NCBI RefSeq assembly: GCF_000444135.1
Contig: NZ_ATDK01000246.1
Location: forward strand, 1 to 64,000
Reading direction: 5' to 3'
DNA from: Pseudomonas avellanae BPIC 631
GTDB lineage: Bacteria; Pseudomonadota; Gammaproteobacteria; Pseudomonadales; Pseudomonadaceae
Length of the DNA: 64,000 nucleotides
The notes beneath the pieces were generated by a model. The model was not told the DNA's origin, searched no databases, and was given only the letters and a program-made list of their open reading frames with translations. How positions within the stretch are numbered: position 1 is the first letter of the stretch; each line of letters starts with the position of its first letter. This document shows, one piece after another, positions 23,232-37,103 of the stretch. A program made the translations under genes and the position numbers.

Positions 23232-23261
23232 GATCGAAGGCTTTTTGCGAAGCCTTCGATC
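23232..23261. repeat. Perfect 12-bp inverted repeat upstream of aceA
   Basis: GATCGAAGGCTT (23232-23243) and its exact complement AAGCCTTCGATC (23250-23261) are separated by six bases. It lies about 105 bp before the aceA start and about 29-70 bp further would reach the secretin-like gene side. No T run adjoins it, so it may be a REP-type element or an operator rather than a terminator. The rest of the 276-bp gap shows nothing else. Confidence 0.55.
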
Positions 23262-23404
23262 AGCGGGAGCGAGGCAATCATGCCTCGGGGTGTAGGGGGC
23301 GTCAAACGTTTTGTAGTGCTTTTTTACTTTCACTACATAATTGTAGGGCAAGACTTATGAGTCACTAAAAGGCCCGCAGGTGCTGGCTTTCGCGCCAGCT
23401 CAGA

Positions 23405-24151
23405 CTATTCGAGGCTTTCGACCTTCACACGCAAAATCATGTCGCTGCGACCCTGAGTGGAATAGCGTTGGGCAAAGCCTCTTTGATCGGCAACGGATTG
23501 ATCGCTATTGCTCGCCAGCGTGATCCACTCGCCAAGACGGCCGCTGACCTGGCTGTCAGTACTTTGCACCTTGATGGCGTCAGGGCGTTCCTGGCTCATG
23601 CGGTCATGGTTGGTGCTGATGGTCAGGTGAACGGTGTCGCCGGTTACGCTGGCAGTGACATAGAACCCCTGGGTGACATTGCGGTATTCAGTGTTGCTCT
23701 GTGAGTAGCCGTAGGAGTCCGTGGACGAAGACGTCAGCGGGACGCTCTGTCCGACCTGAATCAATGCCGGCGTACCTTCGCTGGTCTGAACCTGCTGCAC
23801 GCCGCCGCTGTCGCGGCTCGCGGTGCCGTAATCGATAACGCGTGAGCCATTGCTGCTGCTCGTGGCGTTTTCGCTGGTGTCGACGCTGATCAGCAAGCGC
23901 TTTGGCGCGGTATCCAGTTGCGATAGCAGGCTGCGAAGTTCTTCGATCTTGCGCGAATCGGCATTGACGATCAGCTGATTGCCATAGGCGCTGACCGAGC
24001 CGTCGGCACCCAGAAAAGATTTGGCCACCGGCAGCAGGTCGGCACTGGTGCGGTAGTTGAGCGGGACAACTTCGGTCGCTGCGAGGGTCTGAGCGCTGAA
24101 TGCGATCAGTACTGAGGTGAGTACTGTGTTAAGCAGGTTACGGATTGACAT
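23405..24151 (-). CDS. Secretin_N-like exported protein
   Basis: A 248-aa exported protein: signal peptide (IRNLLNTVLTSVLIAFSAQTLA), then a domain like the short N-domains of type II/III secretins (about 30-90; VVPLNYRTSADLLPVAKSFL and the NQLIVNADSRKIEELRSLLSQLD repeat), then a beta-rich part with Gln/Ser/Thr-rich stretches. The secretin pore domain is absent, so it is not a complete secretin. I chose the ATG at 24151 because GGAG lies 7 bp upstream; an ATG two codons earlier is too close. The function is unknown; an envelope role is inferred from the domain. It stands alone. Confidence 0.7.
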   Translation of the reverse strand: MSIRNLLNTVLTSVLIAFSAQTLAATEVVPLNYRTSADLLPVAKSFLGADGSVSAYGNQLIVNADSRKIEELRSLLSQLDTAPKRLLISVDTSENATSSSNGSRVIDYGTASRDSGGVQQVQTSEGTPALIQVGQSVPLTSSSTDSYGYSQSNTEYRNVTQGFYVTASVTGDTVHLTISTNHDRMSQERPDAIKVQSTDSQVSGRLGEWITLASNSDQSVADQRGFAQRYSTQGRSDMILRVKVESLE

Positions 24152-24232
24152 GTTCATTCTCCGCGGTAAGCGCGTAAAGCATGAGTTTGCCACTGTATCG
24201 GCCATGGGGGATCAGGCTGAATGGTCCACCAC

Positions 24233-24291
24233 AAAAAAGCCCTGCTGTTTTTCGTTTCGACCTTTGTGGTATCGAGCGGAAAAGGGCAGGG
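24233..24291 (-). terminator. Terminator after the GNAT gene
   Basis: Read on the minus strand, GCCCTGC and GCAGGGC pair across a long loop and are followed by a T6 run, just past the end of the acetyltransferase gene. The long loop makes it less certain than the others. Confidence 0.6.
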
Positions 24292-24328
24292 CGATCATTA
24301 TGTAGTGCCGTGAAAAGTGCCTACATAC

Positions 24329-24760
24329 TCAGTTTTCAGGTGTCTCGCGGCGCATCTCGACGTGCGGTAAACCGGCTTCGAGAAACTCGTCACTGACCAC
24401 GGCAAAGCCGAAGTGCTGGTAAAACTCGACAGCCTGCACCTGAGCGCTGAGCTTCAACGGCTTTAGCCCGCGTTGCTCGGCTTCATGAATCACCGCGCTA
24501 AGCAACGCCTCGCCGACCTTCAGGCCACGCCAGTCCTTGAGCACCGACAGGCGACCAATTTCACCGTCGGGCAGCAGGCGAGCGGTGCCTACTGCGTATT
24601 CCCCTTCATACGCGAGAAAGTGCACAGCCCCGGCGTCCTCGGCATCCCATTCCAGTTCGGGTGGCACGCACTGCTCGGCAATAAATACCGAATCGCGTAT
24701 GCGCCGGATATCGGCGTTGTTCTTCTGCCATTGGGCGACAGCTACAGTGACTTTATTCAT
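24329..24760 (-). CDS. GNAT-family N-acetyltransferase
   Basis: A 143-aa single-domain GNAT protein. The acetyl-CoA binding motif A is visible in the LSVLKDWRGLKVGEALL segment (variant of R/Q-x-x-G-x-G/A), with the preceding beta strands (VGTARLLPDGEIGRL) and the C-terminal YQHFGFAVVSDEF motif B. The ELAA-like EQCVPPELEWDAED stretch is typical of small bacterial acetyltransferases of unknown substrate. It overlaps the roxA stop by 8 bp, so the two may be co-transcribed. Confidence 0.85.
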   Translation of the reverse strand: MNKVTVAVAQWQKNNADIRRIRDSVFIAEQCVPPELEWDAEDAGAVHFLAYEGEYAVGTARLLPDGEIGRLSVLKDWRGLKVGEALLSAVIHEAEQRGLKPLKLSAQVQAVEFYQHFGFAVVSDEFLEAGLPHVEMRRETPEN

Positions 24761-25919
24761 CGGCGAATCCTAGGCTTCCTTGTTTTACGAGTTCGCAAAG
24801 CAGATTGCGTCCATCGTCATCGGCCAACCACTGGCCGAGGTTTTCACTGTGCAATGCGTCGGCAGCACAGATCAGTTTCAGCAGCTCACGCAGGCTGCCC
24901 GGTAACAAGCGGCTCTGACCACTGGCAAACAGTAGCAGATCGTCGTCGACTTCAGACCAGGCCAGCCTTGCACTTGGGTTGCGAATCAGTACAGCGCCCT
25001 GTTCGAGGCTGTCGAGCAGATCGGCTTCTTCCAGCTCCGGGCCGGTGACCAGTTCCGGGTAGCGTGGCTCGGTCATGAACTGGCCAAACCAGGTGAGCAG
25101 CAGGCGTTCGTCGCTCATGTGCTCGGCCAGCAGCGCTTTGAGTCGGTCGAGCGCGTCGTGCTGGATCTGATGCGGATCGCTGGCCGGCTGCGCATCAGCG
25201 TCGGTATAGCGCTCTTCGTCCGGAATGAACTGGCTGAGGAAGTCGGTGAAGTGGGTCAGCACTTCGGCAGCACCAGGGGCGCGGAAGCCAACCGAATAAG
25301 TCAGGCAATCGTCAACAGCGACGCCGCAGTGGGCCAGGCGCGGCGGCAGATAAAGCATGTCACCGGGTTCCAGCGTCCACTCTTCGGTTTTTTCGAATTC
25401 GGCAAGAATGCGCAGGTCGGCGTGCTGCAGCAACGGGCTTTCGGCATCGCACATCTGGCCGATCTGCCAGTGGCGCTTGCCGTGGCCTTGCAGCAGGAAC
25501 ACGTCATAATTATCGAAATGCGGGCCAACGCCGCCGCCAGGTGCGGCATAGCTGATCATCACATCGTCAATACGCCAGCTTGGCAGAAAGCGGAAGTTTT
25601 CCAGCAGTTCACTGACTTCCGGAACGAACTGGTCCACGGCCTGCACCAACAGGGTCCAGTCGCGCTCGGGCAACTTGCTGAATTCGTCTTCGGCGAATGG
25701 GCCGCGACGCAGCTCCCAGGGGCGTTCGCCGTTTTCGATAACCAGGCGTGACTCGACTTCTTCTTCCAGAGCCAGGCCGGCCAGCTCGTCTGCATCAATC
25801 GGGCTTTGAAAGTCCGGCAAGGCCTGACGGATCAGAAGCGGTTTTTTCTGCCAGTAGTCACGCAGGAAAACGCGTGCACTGATGCCGCCCAGAAATTGAA
25901 GAGGAATATCAGGATTCAT
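24753..25919 (-). CDS. roxA: Ribosomal protein uL16 arginine hydroxylase (RoxA/YcfD family)
   Basis: A JmjC/cupin 2-oxoglutarate- and Fe(II)-dependent oxygenase of 388 aa. In E. coli the orthologue hydroxylates Arg81 of ribosomal protein uL16. The iron triad is visible: His134-x-Asp136 (VGPHFDNYD) and His197 (RLAHCG); the cupin core is followed by dimerisation and winged-helix regions. I start at the ATG at 25919; 16 upstream codons overlap the purB terminator and are rejected. It reads from a position just after purB and overlaps the GNAT gene. Confidence 0.9.
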   Translation of the reverse strand: MNPDIPLQFLGGISARVFLRDYWQKKPLLIRQALPDFQSPIDADELAGLALEEEVESRLVIENGERPWELRRGPFAEDEFSKLPERDWTLLVQAVDQFVPEVSELLENFRFLPSWRIDDVMISYAAPGGGVGPHFDNYDVFLLQGHGKRHWQIGQMCDAESPLLQHADLRILAEFEKTEEWTLEPGDMLYLPPRLAHCGVAVDDCLTYSVGFRAPGAAEVLTHFTDFLSQFIPDEERYTDADAQPASDPHQIQHDALDRLKALLAEHMSDERLLLTWFGQFMTEPRYPELVTGPELEEADLLDSLEQGAVLIRNPSARLAWSEVDDDLLLFASGQSRLLPGSLRELLKLICAADALHSENLGQWLADDDGRNLLCELVKQGSLGFADE

Positions 25920-25937
25920 GTGTAAGCCCTTGAAATG

Positions 25938-25975
25938 AAAACGCCCGGCACAGCCGGGCGTGTGCAATTTTTTTG
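25938..25975. terminator. Terminator between purB and roxA
   Basis: A 9-bp GC stem ACGCCCGGC (25941-25949) / GCCGGGCGT (25953-25961) with a 3-base loop. The minus-strand side continues with a short T run, so it can attenuate purB transcription before roxA. A T7 run lies a few bases away on the plus side. Confidence 0.65.
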
Positions 25976-25979
25976 CGTG

Positions 25980-27404
<1,425 letters not shown>

Positions 27405-27481
27405 TCAGCCGGACCGCAGTCCGCTGACCCGCGTAGACAGCGTCGTGCCTGAGGTGGTGAGGGTTATTGGTGCGCGGCGGA

Positions 27482-28102
27482 TCAGCCGTGCAGCAACGGA
27501 TAGAGTTCTTTCAATAGCTTGCGACGGCTGAACACCAGCTGCCAGCGATGACCGCCAACTTGCCGCCACAGGCGCGCAGAGCGAATACCTGCCAGCAGAA
27601 TGGCGCGGATCTTCGAAGCGTTGTTCGGTTGCTGCAGGTTGCGCATGTCGCCCTGCACCTGAATACGCTGGCGCAGAGTGCTCAGGGTGTCTTCGTAAAG
27701 TGCGCCGGTCGCGGCGATCACGTTTTCGTGAGCGATGCCGAAATGTTCGACCTGCGATTGAATCACCGGGATGCGTTTGCCAACGATTTCGAGCAGGTCG
27801 TCGCGCTTGGCCAGCTGTCGCTCCAGGCCGAGCATCGACAGGGCATAGCGCAGCGGCTCGCGCTGCAGTGTCGCCGGGTCGCGCTCCAGAGCGCTGGCCA
27901 TGGCGCGATAGCCCTCGTGCAGATTGAGGTCATCACCGCCGTAGACGTCCAGCGTGTCTTTCGGGTCGATCACCAGCAGGCTACCGAGCATGCAGCTCAG
28001 TGCCGCTTCGCTGACCTGGCCGGTCTTGGCAATTCGATCAACCAGCACGGCGGCCTGAAATACTCTGCCCAGAGCGATCAGTTGTTCCTGAATCGGGGTC
28101 AT
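27482..28102 (-). CDS. hflD: High frequency lysogenization protein HflD
   Basis: A 206-aa, mostly alpha-helical, membrane-associated protein that lies between mnmA and purB in gammaproteobacteria. In E. coli HflD binds lambda CII and affects lysogeny; its housekeeping role is unclear. Recognisable is the N-terminal [22 protein letters not shown] and [15 protein letters not shown] near the end. The ATG at 28102 overlaps the mnmA stop (ATGA), giving coupled translation. Confidence 0.92.
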   Translation of the reverse strand: MTPIQEQLIALGRVFQAAVLVDRIAKTGQVSEAALSCMLGSLLVIDPKDTLDVYGGDDLNLHEGYRAMASALERDPATLQREPLRYALSMLGLERQLAKRDDLLEIVGKRIPVIQSQVEHFGIAHENVIAATGALYEDTLSTLRQRIQVQGDMRNLQQPNNASKIRAILLAGIRSARLWRQVGGHRWQLVFSRRKLLKELYPLLHG

Positions 28103-29232
28103 CAACGCTTGTCCTTGCTGGTCCAGGGTGCGGCAATTTCGATCACGCCGCCGCCCAGACAGATTTCGCCATCGTAGAACACCACGGACTGGCCGGGCGT
28201 GACAGCGCGTTGCGGGTCATCGAATGTGGCCCGGTAGCCGTCAGCGGTTTTTTCCAGCGTGCACGGCTGGTCGCTCTGGCGATAACGGACTTTTGCGGTG
28301 AGTTTGCGCGGGCTGCTCAGGTCGATCGGGTTGACCCAGTAGATCTCCGAAGACACCAGCGCCCGCGAAAACAACCATGGATGGTCATTGCCCTGGCCAA
28401 CGATCAGTTCGTTGTTGTCCAGGTCCTTGACCAGCACGTACCACGGGTCATCACTGGCGTCCTTGAGGCCGCCAATGCCCAGGCCCTGGCGCTGACCGAT
28501 GGTGTGGTACATCAGGCCGCTGTGACGACCGATAACTTCACCTTCGGTGGTCTTGATCTCGCCGGGTTGGGCGGGCAGGTATTGGCGCAGAAAATCGGTG
28601 AAGCGGCGCTCGCCTATGAAGCAGATACCGGTGGAGTCCTTTTTCTTGGCCGTGGCCAGGCCGTGTTTCTCGGCAATGGCGCGCACTTCCGGTTTTTCCA
28701 GTTCGCCGACCGGGAACAGCGTCCGGGCGATCTGTTCGCCACCGACGGCATGCAGGAAGTAGCTCTGGTCCTTGTTCGGGTCCAGGCCCTTGAGCAGCTC
28801 GGTGTGCCCGTCGATATCACGGCGGCGCACATAGTGGCCGGTGGCAATCAGGTCGGCACCCAGCATCAAGGCATAGTCCAGGAAGGCTTTGAACTTGATT
28901 TCCCGGTTGCAGAGGATGTCCGGATTTGGGGTACGTCCGGCCTTGTATTCTTCGAGGAAGTGCTCGAAGACGTTGTCCCAGTACTCGGCGGCGAAGTTGG
29001 CGGTGTGCAGTTTGATGCCGATCTTGTCGCACACGGCCTGGGCATCTGCCAGGTCTTCGCGGGCGGTGCAATATTCCGTTCCGTCGTCTTCTTCCCAGTT
29101 CTTCATGAACAAGCCTTCCACCTGATAACCCTGCTCCATGAGCAGTACGGCGGAAACGGAAGAGTCCACGCCGCCGGACATGCCGACTATGACGCGCTTC
29201 ATTTCTGAGTTCGAGGGGGCTGGATCACGCAT
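28102..29232 (-). CDS. mnmA: tRNA-specific 2-thiouridylase MnmA
   Basis: Inserts sulfur at C2 of the wobble uridine (U34) of tRNA-Lys, -Glu and -Gln using ATP and persulfide delivered by TusE. 376 aa. The PP-loop SGGVDSS (19-25), the first catalytic Cys in [12 protein letters not shown] and the second in [12 protein letters not shown] are present, followed by the C-terminal beta-barrel. The upstream ATG at 29232 gives the MRDPAPS N terminus known in Pseudomonas; an internal ATG at 29202 is an alternative. Its sulfur relay tusDCBE lies about 20 kb away in this window. Confidence 0.96.
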   Translation of the reverse strand: MRDPAPSNSEMKRVIVGMSGGVDSSVSAVLLMEQGYQVEGLFMKNWEEDDGTEYCTAREDLADAQAVCDKIGIKLHTANFAAEYWDNVFEHFLEEYKAGRTPNPDILCNREIKFKAFLDYALMLGADLIATGHYVRRRDIDGHTELLKGLDPNKDQSYFLHAVGGEQIARTLFPVGELEKPEVRAIAEKHGLATAKKKDSTGICFIGERRFTDFLRQYLPAQPGEIKTTEGEVIGRHSGLMYHTIGQRQGLGIGGLKDASDDPWYVLVKDLDNNELIVGQGNDHPWLFSRALVSSEIYWVNPIDLSSPRKLTAKVRYRQSDQPCTLEKTADGYRATFDDPQRAVTPGQSVVFYDGEICLGGGVIEIAAPWTSKDKR

Positions 29233-29292
29233 GGGGATTCAACGGCTGACCTGTAAAAGGACGCGATTCTATCAGGCTGAGGGCGTCGAGTC

Positions 29293-29739
29293 TCACGCCT
29301 TGTCACGCAGCAGGTCGAGACTGAAATGTTCGGCGTCGAGGTAATCGTCGAGGCAGCGCATGACCAGTTCGCTGCGCCAGCGCTCCTGCTGAGCCAGCAA
29401 CTCGTCGCGAGTCAGCCAGATCGCGCCGAGTATGCCGTGGTCCAGCTGATACTCGCAATTGTGGCGCAGGGCTTTGGCGGCGAAGCAGATCCGCTGATAG
29501 GTCACGCCGTTGCTTGGCGCGGTGTACAGGTAAATACCCACCACGCTGGTCAGTTCGACGTCCCAGCCGGTTTCTTCCAGGGTTTCCCGCACTGCCGCAC
29601 GTTGCAGGCTTTCGTTCGGGTCGAGATGCCCGGCAGGTTGATTGAGTACGGCGCGGCCGCCCTTCATTTCCTCGACGAACAGGAAACGGCCCTGATCCTC
29701 GACGATGGTGGCGACGGTAACATGGGCTTGCCAGGTCAT
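29293..29739 (-). CDS. Nudix hydrolase, NudJ-like
   Basis: A 148-aa Nudix phosphohydrolase. The Nudix box is complete from Gly37 (G-x5-E-x7-RE-x2-EE-x-G: GHLDPNESLQRAAVRETLEETG), which binds Mg2+ and hydrolyses nucleoside diphosphate-linked substrates. Position next to mnmA and sequence resemble NudJ (phosphatase on HMP-PP and NTPs in E. coli), but the substrate is inferred. I start at the ATG at 29739, since the 32 upstream codons cross the idh terminator. Confidence 0.87.
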   Translation of the reverse strand: MTWQAHVTVATIVEDQGRFLFVEEMKGGRAVLNQPAGHLDPNESLQRAAVRETLEETGWDVELTSVVGIYLYTAPSNGVTYQRICFAAKALRHNCEYQLDHGILGAIWLTRDELLAQQERWRSELVMRCLDDYLDAEHFSLDLLRDKA

Positions 29740-29794
29740 GGGTTGATCCTCTGCTTGCAGTCTATGGGTAGCCGGTGTTTCAAGCGCTTGAATG

Positions 29795-29826
29795 CAAAAG
29801 CCCCGACACGCAGGCCGGGGCTTTTG
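29795..29826. terminator. Terminator after isocitrate dehydrogenase gene
   Basis: A stem of about 11 bp (CAAAAGCCCCG / CGGGGCTTTTG) with a 10-base loop, with A and T runs on either side. It ends the minus-strand idh transcript about 40 bp after its stop. Confidence 0.8.
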
Positions 29827-29864
29827 GTTGGGCAACGAGGTAAAGCGTTGCGCCGGTTTGCCGT

Positions 29865-32735
<2,871 letters not shown>

Positions 32736-33014
32736 TCAAGCGTGTGCGTGTTCAGGTACATGCTCAGCGGCGGCATGCGCATCCTTGTGCGGTTCGCTTG
32801 TTCTGGCCAGTGATGACTGGATATTTACTGCATGCAGTCCTTTTGGCCCTTGAATGATGTCAAAGCTGACCGGCTGGCCGGCTTTGAGGGTTTTGTAGCC
32901 GTCCATCTGGATGGCCGAGAAATGAGCGAACAAGTCTTCATCAGGCTTGCCGTCTTCGAGTATGAATCCATAACCTTTTGCATTGTTGAACCACTTGACT
33001 TTTCCGTTAAGCAT
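32736..33014 (-). CDS. cspD: Cold-shock domain protein CspD
   Basis: A 92-aa protein: cold-shock OB-fold domain (1-68) with RNP1 (KGYGFI) and an RNP2-like DLFAHF, plus a His/Ala/Glu-rich tail of about 25 residues. CspD binds single-stranded DNA/RNA and inhibits replication in stationary-phase E. coli. I choose the ATG at 33014 because GGAGG lies 9 bp upstream; the ATG two codons earlier is too close to it. It is divergent from clpS-clpA, a conserved arrangement. Confidence 0.9.
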   Translation of the reverse strand: MLNGKVKWFNNAKGYGFILEDGKPDEDLFAHFSAIQMDGYKTLKAGQPVSFDIIQGPKGLHAVNIQSSLARTSEPHKDAHAAAEHVPEHAHA

Positions 33015-33234
33015 CGCCATATCCCTCCGCAAAGGACTCCCTCAGGAGTATCGTCCACTTCAATCCGCCTCACCGAAAAATTTTGGTTGACTGCGCGGAC
33101 CCTTTTTACCCAATGTGGGCTCTATTGTTTGTAACACCGTTTAGCTGATAGTCAAGGTCATGCGGCAGTCCATTTAAAAACCGGTCAGACTGCGACTAGT
33201 TGCTCAATCCGCCCTCAAACGAACATTTCTTTCC

Positions 33235-33597
33235 ATGCATGCATTCAGCAAGATTCGACTAACATTCAATCAGGATGGTCCGCAGTCACACGAGGACGAC
33301 TCGGCAGGCATCGCGGTGCAGGACGCCAAACCGACCCTGCAGGCGCCACCGATGTACAAGGTGGTTTTGTTCAATGATGACTACACCCCGATGGATTTCG
33401 TCGTCGAAGTACTCGAGGTGTTTTTTAACCTGAATCGTGAGCTGGCCACCAAAGTCATGCTGGCCGTCCATACAGAGGGACGGGCAGTCTGCGGATTGTT
33501 TACCCGCGACATCGCCGAGACCAAGGCGGCGCAGGTCAATCAGTACGCCAGGGAGAGCCAGCATCCGCTACTCTGTGAGATCGAGAAGGACGGTTAA
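33235..33597 (+). CDS. clpS: ClpA adaptor protein ClpS
   Basis: A 120-aa adaptor that recognises N-terminal Leu/Phe/Tyr/Trp residues (N-degrons) and hands the substrate to ClpAP. Seen are a flexible N-terminal tail and the core with [20 protein letters not shown] (N-degron pocket residues Asn-Asp-Asp) and the conserved His of [12 protein letters not shown]. clpA follows 30 bp downstream. The transferases that make its ligands (bpt and aat) are encoded just beyond clpA and infA. Confidence 0.96.
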   Translation: MHAFSKIRLTFNQDGPQSHEDDSAGIAVQDAKPTLQAPPMYKVVLFNDDYTPMDFVVEVLEVFFNLNRELATKVMLAVHTEGRAVCGLFTRDIAETKAAQVNQYARESQHPLLCEIEKDG

Positions 33598-33627
33598 ACG
33601 CCGACCACTTGGGTATGAGGTGAAGCT

Positions 33628-35901
33628 ATGTTAAACCGTGAGCTCGAAGTCACCCTCAATCTTGCCTTCAAGGAGGCACGTTCGAAGCGTCATGAGTTCA
33701 TGACGGTCGAGCATCTCCTGCTGGCTCTATTGGATAATGAGGCTGCAGCCACTGTCCTGCGTGCATGCGGCGCAAGCCTCGATAAACTCAAGCATGATCT
33801 GCAAGAGTTCATCGACTCTACTACGCCGCTGATCCCCGTCCACGACGAGGACCGCGAGACTCAACCAACGCTGGGTTTTCAGCGCGTGCTGCAACGCGCT
33901 GTCTTCCACGTGCAAAGCTCTGGCAAGCGCGAAGTGACCGGCGCCAACGTGCTGGTTGCAATTTTCAGTGAGCAGGAAAGCCAGGCCGTATTTCTGCTCA
34001 AGCAGCAGAGTGTGGCCCGGATCGATGTCGTCAACTACATTGCCCACGGTATCTCCAAGGTTCCAGGGCATGGCGAACACTCTTCTGAAGGTGAGCAAGA
34101 TATGCAGGACGACGAGGGCGGTGAAGCATCTTCCTCAGGCAATCCTCTGGATGCCTATGCCAGCAATCTGAACGAATTGGCGCGTCAGGGGCGCATCGAT
34201 CCACTGGTCGGCCGCGAAAGCGAAGTCGAGCGTGTGGCGCAGATTCTCGCTCGTCGGCGCAAGAACAACCCATTGTTGGTCGGAGAGGCCGGGGTGGGTA
34301 AAACCGCCATTGCCGAAGGCCTTGCCAAGCGTATCGTCGACAATCAGGTGCCTGACCTGCTTGCCAACAGCGTTGTCTATTCGCTTGACCTGGGTGCCTT
34401 GCTGGCCGGGACCAAATACCGTGGTGATTTCGAGAAGCGCTTCAAGGCGCTGCTCAACGAACTGCGCAAGCGTCCGCAGGCGATTCTGTTCATCGACGAG
34501 ATCCACACAATCATTGGTGCCGGTGCGGCGTCCGGTGGGGTGATGGATGCCTCGAATCTGCTCAAGCCAATGTTGTCTTCTGGCGAGATTCGCTGCATCG
34601 GTTCAACGACGTTCCAGGAGTTTCGCGGGATTTTCGAGAAGGACCGTGCCTTGGCACGTCGCTTCCAGAAAGTCGATGTGTCCGAGCCTTCGGTTGAAGA
34701 CACCATCGGAATCCTGCGCGGCCTGAAAAGCCGCTTCGAGCAGCATCACAGCATCGAATACAGTGATGAAGCCTTGCGCGCCGCCGCTGAGCTCGCCTCG
34801 CGCTACATCAATGACCGTCATATGCCCGACAAGGCCATCGACGTGATTGACGAGGCGGGTGCCTATCAGCGCCTGCAACCGGTCGAAAAACGCGTCAAGC
34901 GCATCGACGTGCCGCAGGTTGAAGACATTGTCGCCAAGATCGCCCGTATTCCGCCGAAACACGTCAACAGCTCTGACAAGGAACTGCTGCGTAACCTGGA
35001 GCGCGATCTCAAGTTGACGGTGTTTGGTCAGGATGCGGCGATCGATTCGCTGTCTACGGCCATCAAGCTGTCGCGTGCAGGGCTCAAGTCGCCGGACAAG
35101 CCGGTTGGTTCCTTTCTGTTCGCCGGGCCTACCGGTGTCGGCAAGACCGAAGCTGCTCGTCAGCTGGCGAAAGCCTTGGGTGTCGAGCTGATTCGTTTCG
35201 ACATGTCCGAGTACATGGAGCGTCACACCGTTTCTCGCTTGATCGGTGCGCCTCCTGGCTACGTCGGTTTCGATCAGGGCGGTTTGCTGACAGAAGCCAT
35301 TACCCGTCAACCACACTGCGTGCTGTTGCTCGATGAAATCGAGAAGGCGCATCCCGAAGTCTTCAATCTGCTGTTGCAGGTTATGGACCACGGTACGCTC
35401 ACTGATAACAACGGGCGCAAGGCAGACTTCCGCAACGTGATCGTGATCATGACCACCAACGCCGGTGCTGAATCCGCGGCGCGGGCTTCGATCGGTTTCA
35501 CGCATCAGGACCATTCGTCTGATGCAATGGAAGTGATCAAGAAGAGCTTCACTCCGGAGTTCCGCAACCGTCTGGACACGATCATTCAGTTTGGTCGTCT
35601 CAGCCATGAAGTCATCAAGAGCGTGGTGGATAAGTTCCTTACCGAGCTTCAGGCCCAACTGGAAGACAAGCGCGTACTGCTCGAAGTCTCCGAGGCGGCA
35701 AGAAGCTGGCTGGCGCAGGGCGGTTACGATGCAGCGATGGGCGCACGCCCGATGGCTCGCCTGATTCAGGACAAGATCAAACGGCCGTTGGCTGAAGAGA
35801 TCCTGTTTGGCGAGTTGTCAGAGCATGGAGGCGTCGTGCACATCGACATCCGTGATGGCGAGATCACTTTCGATTTCGAAACCACGGCAGAAATGGCCTG
35901 A
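33628..35901 (+). CDS. clpA: ATP-dependent Clp protease ATP-binding subunit ClpA
   Basis: Unfoldase of the ClpAP protease, 757 aa. N domain (1-143), a linker rich in Asp/Glu/Gly/Ser, then two AAA+ modules: D1 with Walker A GEAGVGKT (about 214) and Walker [10 protein letters not shown]2 with Walker A GPTGVGKT (about 495) and [11 protein letters not shown]. The C-terminal ClpB_D2-small domain ends the protein. It forms hexamers that dock on ClpP, which is not in this window. Confidence 0.97.
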   Translation: MLNRELEVTLNLAFKEARSKRHEFMTVEHLLLALLDNEAAATVLRACGASLDKLKHDLQEFIDSTTPLIPVHDEDRETQPTLGFQRVLQRAVFHVQSSGKREVTGANVLVAIFSEQESQAVFLLKQQSVARIDVVNYIAHGISKVPGHGEHSSEGEQDMQDDEGGEASSSGNPLDAYASNLNELARQGRIDPLVGRESEVERVAQILARRRKNNPLLVGEAGVGKTAIAEGLAKRIVDNQVPDLLANSVVYSLDLGALLAGTKYRGDFEKRFKALLNELRKRPQAILFIDEIHTIIGAGAASGGVMDASNLLKPMLSSGEIRCIGSTTFQEFRGIFEKDRALARRFQKVDVSEPSVEDTIGILRGLKSRFEQHHSIEYSDEALRAAAELASRYINDRHMPDKAIDVIDEAGAYQRLQPVEKRVKRIDVPQVEDIVAKIARIPPKHVNSSDKELLRNLERDLKLTVFGQDAAIDSLSTAIKLSRAGLKSPDKPVGSFLFAGPTGVGKTEAARQLAKALGVELIRFDMSEYMERHTVSRLIGAPPGYVGFDQGGLLTEAITRQPHCVLLLDEIEKAHPEVFNLLLQVMDHGTLTDNNGRKADFRNVIVIMTTNAGAESAARASIGFTHQDHSSDAMEVIKKSFTPEFRNRLDTIIQFGRLSHEVIKSVVDKFLTELQAQLEDKRVLLEVSEAARSWLAQGGYDAAMGARPMARLIQDKIKRPLAEEILFGELSEHGGVVHIDIRDGEITFDFETTAEMA

Positions 35902-35914
35902 CGCCGTAAGCCTC

Positions 35915-35941
35915 GCCCCGCATTGCTGATTGATGCGGGGC
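35915..35941 (+). other. Stem-loop after clpA
   Basis: A 9-bp perfect stem, GCCCCGCAT / ATGCGGGGC, with a 9-base loop lies just after the clpA stop but lacks a T run. It probably protects the mRNA end or acts together with the terminator 40 bp further on. Confidence 0.5.
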
Positions 35942-35976
35942 AGGTCGGCAACAACGGTTGATAAACACGCAAACAA

Positions 35977-36003
35977 AAACGCCCGGCTATGCCGGGCGTT
36001 TTC
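35977..36003. terminator. Bidirectional terminator between clpA and infA
   Basis: A 10-bp stem AACGCCCGGC / GCCGGGCGTT with a TAT loop and flanking A and T runs. The convergent clpA and infA transcripts both end here. Confidence 0.85.
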
Positions 36004-36015
36004 GTTGATGCCTGT

Positions 36016-36234
36016 TTAACGAGCGCGGTAGGTGATGCGCCCTTTGCTGAGGTCATAGGGCGTCAGTTCTACACGCACCTTGTCGCCGGTCAGAATACGG
36101 ATGTAATTCTTGCGCATCTTGCCGGAGATATGCGCGGTTACGACGTGCCCGTTTTCCAACTCCACACGAAACATGGTGTTGGGCAGGGTGTCGACGACAG
36201 TGCCTTCCATTTCGAAGCTGTCTTCTTTCGACAT
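36016..36234 (-). CDS. infA: Translation initiation factor IF-1
   Basis: The 72-aa S1/OB-fold protein that occupies the ribosomal A site during initiation. The full-length sequence [20 protein letters not shown] to the GRITYRAR end is typical. The gene stands between clpA and bpt, as in other pseudomonads, read convergently to clpA. Confidence 0.98.
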
Positions 36235-36335
36235 GCAGTAAAGCCCTCGGTATACAAATGAGTGGCCCGGTGCAAGTGGCGCCAGGCAAAAGCGGCGTGC
36301 ATTGTGCCCGAAAAAACCAGTTTAAGCCAAGGGGT

Positions 36336-37043
36336 TCAATACAGAGTGACCCATCTTTGATTGGTCAGTAGCTCGATGGGTCGATATTGGGTCTTGTAAT
36401 TCATCTTTTTGCAGTTCTTTATCCAGTAACCCAGGTACACCGCTTGCAGCTGCAGCCGGGTGGCTTCGCCGATCTGCCACAAAATCGCGTAGCGGCCCAG
36501 ACTGCGGCGCTCTTCGTCAGGTTCGTAGAAGGTGTAGACCGCTGAAAGCCCGTTGGGCAGTAGGTCGGTAACGGCGACTGCCAGCAGGCGTTGGTCAACA
36601 CGAAACTCATAAAAGCGCGAAAACGGCAGGTCGCGAACCAGAAACGTCGAAAACTGCTCCCGGCTTGGGGGAAACATGTCGCCGTCGGCATGGCGCTGCT
36701 CGATGTAGCGCTGATAAAGATCGAAATACTCCTGAGTGAACACCGGTTTGGTGCTGCTCACCTGAATGTCGGCATTGCGCTTGAGAATGCGCTTTTGCTG
36801 TCTGTCAGGTACGAACAGGTTCACGGGGATGCGCGCGGGCACGCAAGCGCTGCAGTTCTGGCAGTGAGGGCGATAAAGATGATCGCCGCTACGGCGAAAG
36901 CCCATGTCCGACAGGTCCGCATAGACCTGCACGTCCATCGGCTGGCTGGGGTCCAGGAACAGGGTGGTCGCCTGCTCCTCGGGCAGGTAACTGCAGGTGT
37001 GGGGTTGAGTGGCATAAAACTTCAGTCTTGCCAGCTCTGTCAT
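36336..37043 (-). CDS. bpt: Aspartate/glutamate leucyltransferase
   Basis: Transfers Leu from Leu-tRNA to proteins with N-terminal Asp or Glu, making them ClpS substrates. 235 aa, related to eukaryotic ATE1 (older name ate). The N-terminal ATE_N Cys motif is visible (CSYLPEEQA and [14 protein letters not shown]), and the ATE_C half contains the [18 protein letters not shown] segment. It lies 60 bp after aat and is probably co-transcribed with it. Confidence 0.95.
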   Translation of the reverse strand: MTELARLKFYATQPHTCSYLPEEQATTLFLDPSQPMDVQVYADLSDMGFRRSGDHLYRPHCQNCSACVPARIPVNLFVPDRQQKRILKRNADIQVSSTKPVFTQEYFDLYQRYIEQRHADGDMFPPSREQFSTFLVRDLPFSRFYEFRVDQRLLAVAVTDLLPNGLSAVYTFYEPDEERRSLGRYAILWQIGEATRLQLQAVYLGYWIKNCKKMNYKTQYRPIELLTNQRWVTLY

Positions 37044-37103
37044 GATCGCCGCCTAATCGCCGCTTAAAAGGTAAATCCATACCGATGAGTGTATGCCAGC
37101 CTG

